Assembly: GCF_025562715.2 (NCBI RefSeq)
Contig: NZ_JAPFCC010000001.1
Span: 62,001 to 126,000 of the forward strand
DNA length: 64,000 nt
Direction: 5' to 3'
Source: Endozoicomonas gorgoniicola
Lineage (GTDB): Bacteria > Pseudomonadota > Gammaproteobacteria > Pseudomonadales > Endozoicomonadaceae
A program made the position numbers and the translations under genes. Below the pieces are notes generated by a model that saw only the letters and a list, made by a program, of their open reading frames with translations, ran no database searches and was not told where the DNA came from. Below are positions 59,753 to 64,000 of this stretch, piece by piece. The first letter of the stretch is position 1. Each line of letters begins with the position of its first letter.

Positions 59753-60946
59753 TTAAACAGCGTATTTGCCTTCCCAGACCACATTCCGGTAATTCACCTG
59801 ATCGGTGTCGCCTTCCGTGTTGAACAGCAATACGACAGAATTTTTATCGAGCTTTAACGATTCCATGATGCGCCCGGCATCCGGATGTTTTGCAATGGCA
59901 TAAAGCAGGCCGATACCAATGGCGCCGGACTCTCCGGATATAACCACGTCATCTCCCTGCAATGGGTTACCCAGGATACGCATACCCAGTGCAGCAACCT
60001 TGTCTTCTACGGACAGGAAATGGCGGCTGCAGTTTTTGAGAATTTCCCAGCCCAGTGGGTTGGGTTCACCACAGGCAAGTCCAGCCATAATCGTGGCCAG
60101 GTCTCCGGTCACATTGACGGCAGCACCGTCAGGGGTGCAGCCAGACTGGTAAATGCAGTCAGCTTTATCGGGTTCTGCCACAATGCCGGTAAAGGTGTCG
60201 GCACCGTAACGATTGGCGAGATAGCCCATTGCGCCACCGGCCAGCGCACCAACGCCTGCCTGAAGAACAGTATGAGTTGGCTGGGGAATACCCATAGCTT
60301 TCAGCTGGTCGCAGGCTTCCGATGCCATGGTCATATAACCCTGCATAATCCAGGTCGGGATTTCGGTGTAGCCTTCCCAGGCTGTGTCCTGAACCATCAG
60401 CCAGCCATTTTCGTCGGCATTTTTGCAGGCCAGACGTACAGCGTCGTCATAGTTCAGGTCGGTGACAATGCATTCGGCTCCCAGCCTGAGGATATTATCG
60501 ACACGCTCCTTTGCTGCGCCCTTTGGCATATAAACGACAGCTTTCTGTCCCAGCTGCTGCGCAGCCCAGGCAATACCACGACCATGGTTGCCATCGGTAG
60601 CGGTTGCAAAGGTGATGGGTTCCTGGTCTTTTAAGCTGTCGAAACTGAATTCGTCCAGAGAGATACCCAGCTTCTGGCAGACACACTGGGCAATGGCATA
60701 GGAACCGCCAAGCACTTTGAAAGCATTCAGGTCAAATCGGTAGGACTCGTCCTTGACGAGAATTTTGCCTATGCCCAGCTCGTTTGCCAGACGGTCAAGG
60801 GAGACCAGCGGGGTGGGCTTGTAAGCATCGATCTGTTGATGAAATTCGAGAACGGTTCTGGCGATCTCTGTGCTGAACAAAGAAGACGATCGTCCTGTAA
60901 AAAACGGGTTGTCTTTTTGTTGCAGTGACAATGAAAATGTTGACAC
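59753..60946 (-). CDS. ygeX: Diaminopropionate ammonia-lyase YgeX (DpaL)
   Basis: A PLP enzyme that converts 2,3-diaminopropionate to pyruvate and two ammonia. The 397-residue product has the cofactor lysine in RFDLNAFKVLGGSYA near residue 77, TATDGNHGRGIAWAAQ, GVGALAGGAMGYL and the C-terminal SGESGAIGIGLLYA and VLLFNTEGDTD. Length equals the E. coli protein. The GTG start at 60944-60946 is supported by GGAG seven bases upstream. The leader contains a 15-bp repeat array derived from the same ribosome-binding region, which may affect translation relative to ygeW. Confidence 0.93.
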   Translation of the reverse strand: MSTFSLSLQQKDNPFFTGRSSSLFSTEIARTVLEFHQQIDAYKPTPLVSLDRLANELGIGKILVKDESYRFDLNAFKVLGGSYAIAQCVCQKLGISLDEFSFDSLKDQEPITFATATDGNHGRGIAWAAQQLGQKAVVYMPKGAAKERVDNILRLGAECIVTDLNYDDAVRLACKNADENGWLMVQDTAWEGYTEIPTWIMQGYMTMASEACDQLKAMGIPQPTHTVLQAGVGALAGGAMGYLANRYGADTFTGIVAEPDKADCIYQSGCTPDGAAVNVTGDLATIMAGLACGEPNPLGWEILKNCSRHFLSVEDKVAALGMRILGNPLQGDDVVISGESGAIGIGLLYAIAKHPDAGRIMESLKLDKNSVVLLFNTEGDTDQVNYRNVVWEGKYAV

Positions 60947-60955
60947 TTTTTACTC

Positions 60956-61015
60956 CTGAGCTTTTTAATCCTGAACTTTTTAATCTTGAACTTTTTAATC
61001 CTGACCTCTGTACTC
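60956..61015. repeat. 15-bp repeat in four copies in the ygeX leader
   Basis: Units at 60956, 60971, 60986 and 61001 follow CTGAACTTTTTAATC with divergence in the last. A partial further unit covers the ygeX ribosome binding site and start (60940-60955). The array therefore grew from the translation-start region of ygeX. Confidence 0.93.
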
Positions 61016-61102
61016 CTGAAAGAATGCTGACGGGTAGACGATAGTGTTTCCTAAGTTTCCCCCAGACACTGGAAACAACGTCTGGAGGCGTTCATGTAAA
61101 GA

Positions 61103-62293
61103 TCAGCCATCTACACGACGCTTGCCTTTTTCCATGAGTTTTTCCAGCACCACGTCAGGGTTGCCAAATTTACGGTTGAGGATCATGGAAGCAATGATAA
61201 ATGGCTTCCAGCCAGCTTCCTTGTAAGTGTCAACCAGGTACTTGTTAAAGACGCCTTCAGTCACTTCTCCTTCTTCGCAGGATACGCCGGTGATGTCAGC
61301 AGGCAGACAGTGCATGTACAGGGCTTCACCATCTTTGGTGCGCTTCATCATCTCTTCGGTGCAGTGCCAGTCTTTATGCTGGGCATTCTGTTCAAGACAC
61401 TCTTTTTCCAGAGCCTTCAGGCCTTCTTGGTCATTGGCTTTCAGCAGCTCAGTGCGCTTGCCCATTACGTGATAAGGCGCCCAGGATTTTGGATAAACGA
61501 TGTCAGCGCCTTCAAAGGCTTCTTCCATGGAGGCGACCTGTTTGAAGCTGCCGCCACTTTCTTCCGCCTGTTTGGCGGCGGTTTCAACCACTTCCGGAAT
61601 CAGTTCATAGCCTTCAGGGTGAGCCAGTGTGACGTCCATGCCGAAACGGGTCATCAGGCCGATAATGCCCTGAGGTACAGACAGAGGCTTGCCGTAGCTT
61701 GGGGAATAAGCCCAGGTCATGGCGATTTTCTTACCCTTGAGGTTTTCCAGAGAGCCAAAGTGTTCTTTCAGCCAGGCGAGGTCAGACATGCTCTGGGTAG
61801 GATGGTCAACGTCGCACTGCAGGTTAACGACACCCGGACGCTGAGCCAGTACATCTTCTTCTTTACCAAAATCCAGGGCTTCACCCACTTCGCGCATATA
61901 CTGGTTGCCATAGCCCAGGTACATATCGTCACGAATACCGATGACGTCTGCACAGAAAGAGATCATGTTGGCGGTTTCCCGAACGGTTTCGCCGTGAGCA
62001 ATCTGAGACTTGCCTTCGTCCAGGTCCTGTACGGCGAGACCCAGCATGTTGCAGGCGGAAGCAAATGAGAAACGGGTACGGGTAGAGTTGTCACGGAACA
62101 GTGAAACACCCAGACCACTGTCGAATACTTTGGTGGAGATGTTCTCATTCCGCAGTTCGCGCAGGGCTTCTGCAACCGTTAATACCTGTTTCAGCTCATC
62201 GGTAGATTGTTCCCACGTCAGCAGGAAATCCTTGTTGTGCAGTTCAGAGTCAAGATTTTTAATTTCTTCAATAAGATCCTGATAAGTTGCCAT
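61103..62293 (-). CDS. ygeW: Putative transcarbamylase YgeW
   Basis: A 396-residue aspartate/ornithine-transcarbamylase-fold enzyme of the YgeW group. The carbamoyl-phosphate loop SLFRDNSTRTRFSFASA lies near residue 64, with NLQCDVDHPTQSMSDL near residue 165 and the MHCLPAD motif near residue 340. YgeW does not use ornithine or aspartate; in purine breakdown it probably runs in the phosphorolytic direction and gives carbamoyl phosphate for the carbamate kinase YqeA. First gene of the ygeW-ygeX-ygeY unit with a sigma-54-like promoter about 150 bases upstream. Confidence 0.92.
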   Translation of the reverse strand: MATYQDLIEEIKNLDSELHNKDFLLTWEQSTDELKQVLTVAEALRELRNENISTKVFDSGLGVSLFRDNSTRTRFSFASACNMLGLAVQDLDEGKSQIAHGETVRETANMISFCADVIGIRDDMYLGYGNQYMREVGEALDFGKEEDVLAQRPGVVNLQCDVDHPTQSMSDLAWLKEHFGSLENLKGKKIAMTWAYSPSYGKPLSVPQGIIGLMTRFGMDVTLAHPEGYELIPEVVETAAKQAEESGGSFKQVASMEEAFEGADIVYPKSWAPYHVMGKRTELLKANDQEGLKALEKECLEQNAQHKDWHCTEEMMKRTKDGEALYMHCLPADITGVSCEEGEVTEGVFNKYLVDTYKEAGWKPFIIASMILNRKFGNPDVVLEKLMEKGKRRVDG

Positions 62294-62902
62294 GGAATGA
62301 TCCTTTGATGTTTGTAGAACAATAAATCGTTCTTTTGCGGTGTAAAAACAGCAGTCTGAAGCCTGGAGATTTAGCCATCTGCAGTTTGATTTGCTGGTAA
62401 TGAGAGACTGATAGACTCTGTGTTACTCTGATTTTCTATATAACAAGATGTGTGCCAATGTGTTCTTGTTGTGTTGTTACATGATTGGTTTTTAAAAAAA
62501 AGATATATAAAACAACAAGTTAAATATTTCATTTTTGAGATGTGCTTTTTGCTGAGATGAATAATCACCCATGGTATTTTAATTAAAAGAAGTTGTTCGA
62601 TCAGTTTGATAATAAAAATATTTTCAGAATCAAAATGAAAAAATGACAATGGACGTATAACGTGCTGAAGCTTTGATGGTGTAGCCTTGATTATTTATGA
62701 CCTGAATCAAATAATAAAAAGCCATCATTGATTATCGTGTTTACTGAGATCGCCTTAATAAAAACAGTATCTGTCTAATAAGTTGAATACTCGTGCTGCA
62801 TCAATTAGCAGCTACTATAAAAACGGTTGCATAAGCACATATTTTTACGCGTTCAATGATGGTGAGTGCGTAATGAATAAGCTTTTGTAATACGGAGGTA
62901 AT
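62294..62902. other. 609-base AT-rich divergent regulatory gap
   Basis: The region between divergent ygeW and the permease gene has long A/T tracts and no convincing coding frame on either strand. Short minus-strand frames here lack a ribosome binding site and protein character. It holds the sigma-54-like promoter of ygeW and would be the natural place for YgeV sites, but I find no clear repeated operator. Confidence 0.6.
62442..62457 (-). promoter_or_regulatory. Candidate sigma-54 promoter of ygeW-ygeX-ygeY
   Basis: On the minus strand TGGCACACATCTTGTT has a perfect -24 box TGGCAC, five spacer bases and TTGTT at -12 (consensus TTGCW, so GT replaces GC). The expected start of transcription is about 135 bases before the ygeW ATG. 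The presence of YgeV makes sigma-54 control plausible. Confidence 0.6.
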
Positions 62903-64000
62903 ATGGAACTGTACTATAAGCTCGATGATCGCCCTCCTCTTGTAAAAAGCTTTATTCTGGGTTTTCAGCATCTTCTGTCTGCACTGCCGGGGATCATTGG
63001 CGCACCACTGGTGGTTGCCTCGGCTCTGGGGTTTTCTATACAGGAAACGGTGATCCTGGTGAATGCTTCGATGCTGATGTCCGGTATTGGCAGTATGATT
63101 CAGGGGCTGGGTTTTGCTCCGCTTAAGCTGGGGGCAAAGCTTCCTGTTATTCAGGGTACCAGTTTTGCTTTTGTAGGCGTGTCGATCACTATCGGGTTTC
63201 AATACGGTTTCGCGGCGGTGGTTGGAGCCACGATTGTCGGAGGATTATTTGAGGTCTTCCTGAGTTTCTATATTCATCGTATACGAAAGTTTTTCCCGCC
63301 TGTGGTGACCGGAACAGTTGTCTGTCTGATCGGTATGACGATCTTTCCTGTAGCGGTGGATTGGCTGGCAGGAGGAAAGGGCGCTGAAGACTATGGTAGC
63401 CTGATGTATCTGGGTGTTGGTGGGGTGGTGTTTTTACTGGTTGTCTTTTTTAACCAGTGGTTCAAAGGGTTTATCTCTTCAGCCTCCATCCTGATTGGCC
63501 TGATTTTTGGTTACCTTCTCTGGTTTGCCCTCGGTCTGCTGGATCTGAGCCCGGTGACCGAGGCCGCTGTGGTCGCTATTCCCAACCCACTTCATTTTGG
63601 TATTGAGTTTCATACGGGTGCCATTATTGCCATATGTGTTGTGTACACCGTATCCATGGTGGAGTCAGTCGGTGACTATCTTGCCCTGTCTAACTATTGT
63701 GACACCGAGCTGGACAGTAAACGCTTAAGTGCCGGCATTCGCTGTGAAGGTTTAAACAGTGCGCTGGCTGGTGTGTTCAACTCCATGGCAACCACTTCGT
63801 TCAGTCAGAATATTGGTGTTGTGGGTATTACTGGTGTGGCGAGCCGTTATGTTGTGGTGTTCTCCGGAGGCATTTTGATTGCTGCCGGACTCCTGCCAAA
63901 GTTTGGTGCCCTGATTGTCAGTGTGCCTGAGCCGGTGATTGGCGGAGCAGGCGTGATAATGTTCGGTATGATTCTCGCCGGAGGCATTGGCATCCTGAAA
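62903..64000 (+). CDS. NCS2-family nucleobase permease (partial; xanthine/urate/uracil type)
   Basis: The frame opens at ATG 62903, after ACGGAGGT at 62892-62899, and runs to the right edge (366 codons, no stop). It is a membrane transporter: GFQHLLSALPGIIGAPLVVA with the TM1 Gln-His motif, PVIQGTSFAFVGVSITIG, VVTGTVVCLIGMTIFP, VESVGDYLALS with the functional Glu-Asp segment and the family signature QNIGVVGITGVASRYVV. It belongs to NCS2 (PbuX/XanP/UacT/UraA) and differs from the AzgA-type permease at 40 kb. By context xanthine or urate is the likely substrate. Its gene is divergent from ygeW. Confidence 0.9.
   Translation, partial: MELYYKLDDRPPLVKSFILGFQHLLSALPGIIGAPLVVASALGFSIQETVILVNASMLMSGIGSMIQGLGFAPLKLGAKLPVIQGTSFAFVGVSITIGFQYGFAAVVGATIVGGLFEVFLSFYIHRIRKFFPPVVTGTVVCLIGMTIFPVAVDWLAGGKGAEDYGSLMYLGVGGVVFLLVVFFNQWFKGFISSASILIGLIFGYLLWFALGLLDLSPVTEAAVVAIPNPLHFGIEFHTGAIIAICVVYTVSMVESVGDYLALSNYCDTELDSKRLSAGIRCEGLNSALAGVFNSMATTSFSQNIGVVGITGVASRYVVVFSGGILIAAGLLPKFGALIVSVPEPVIGGAGVIMFGMILAGGIGILK

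Noticed and set aside
62371..63202. Minus-strand frames upstream of and inside the right-edge permease gene
   Set aside because: One lies in AT-rich intergenic sequence with low-complexity composition and the other is antisense to the clear NCS2 permease.

Overview
The window reads as one contiguous piece of a gammaproteobacterial chromosome. Gene content, marine-type metabolism and large unfamiliar proteins with eukaryote-like features suggest an Oceanospirillales-like host-associated bacterium. Endozoicomonas or a relative is my best guess, but this is inference from memory, not a database result. I see no rRNA, tRNA, CRISPR array or phage.

Left part (1-2.4 kb): a secreted protein running off the left edge, a small ABC-type ATPase and a VOC/glyoxalase-fold protein. 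T6SS block (2.5-26.3 kb): a type VI secretion locus with all thirteen core components in two convergent halves. The plus-strand half is tssA-hcp-hcp-tssB-tssC-second tssC-tssE-tssF-tssG-tssH(clpV)-tssI(vgrG)-DUF6931-like-PAAR-candidate cargo gene. The minus-strand half is fha-tssJ-tssK-tssL-tssM. It shows recent rearrangement: an 854-bp tandem duplication doubled hcp and left broken ends of tssB and tssA between the copies; a 34-bp duplication then cut the Hcp1 tail; a dispersed two-hairpin repeat now supplies the end of TssL.

Middle (26.5-30.6 kb): two divergent genes I do not recognise. One is a 1066-residue protein with a basic KKRKV-type patch and an OTU-like C-terminus that lacks a visible catalytic cysteine.

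Right part (30.7-64 kb): a purine-catabolism island matching the E. coli xdhABC/ygeV-ygfQ region in content. It holds the molybdenum hydroxylases XdhABC and XdhD/YgfM, the electron-transfer flavoprotein YgfK, amidohydrolases SsnA, HyuA and GuaD, peptidase-like YgeY, diaminopropionate ammonia-lyase YgeX, transcarbamylase YgeW, carbamate kinase YqeA, accessory proteins MocA/YqeC/YqeB of selenium-dependent molybdenum hydroxylases, sigma-54 activator YgeV and two NCS2-type nucleobase permeases. The logic of the set is uptake and oxidation of purines, ring opening, release of ammonia and pyruvate, and ATP from carbamoyl phosphate. The proton-translocating transhydrogenase genes pntAB follow yqeA directly and look co-transcribed with it. 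Two sigma-54-like promoters precede ygfK and ygeW, fitting YgeV control. An intact IS30-family element sits inside the stem-loop of what appears to be the xdhABC terminator.

A theme across the window is short tandem duplication (12-34 bp, two to five copies) at many separate places, in genes and at gene junctions, some units carrying a ribosome binding site and start codon.
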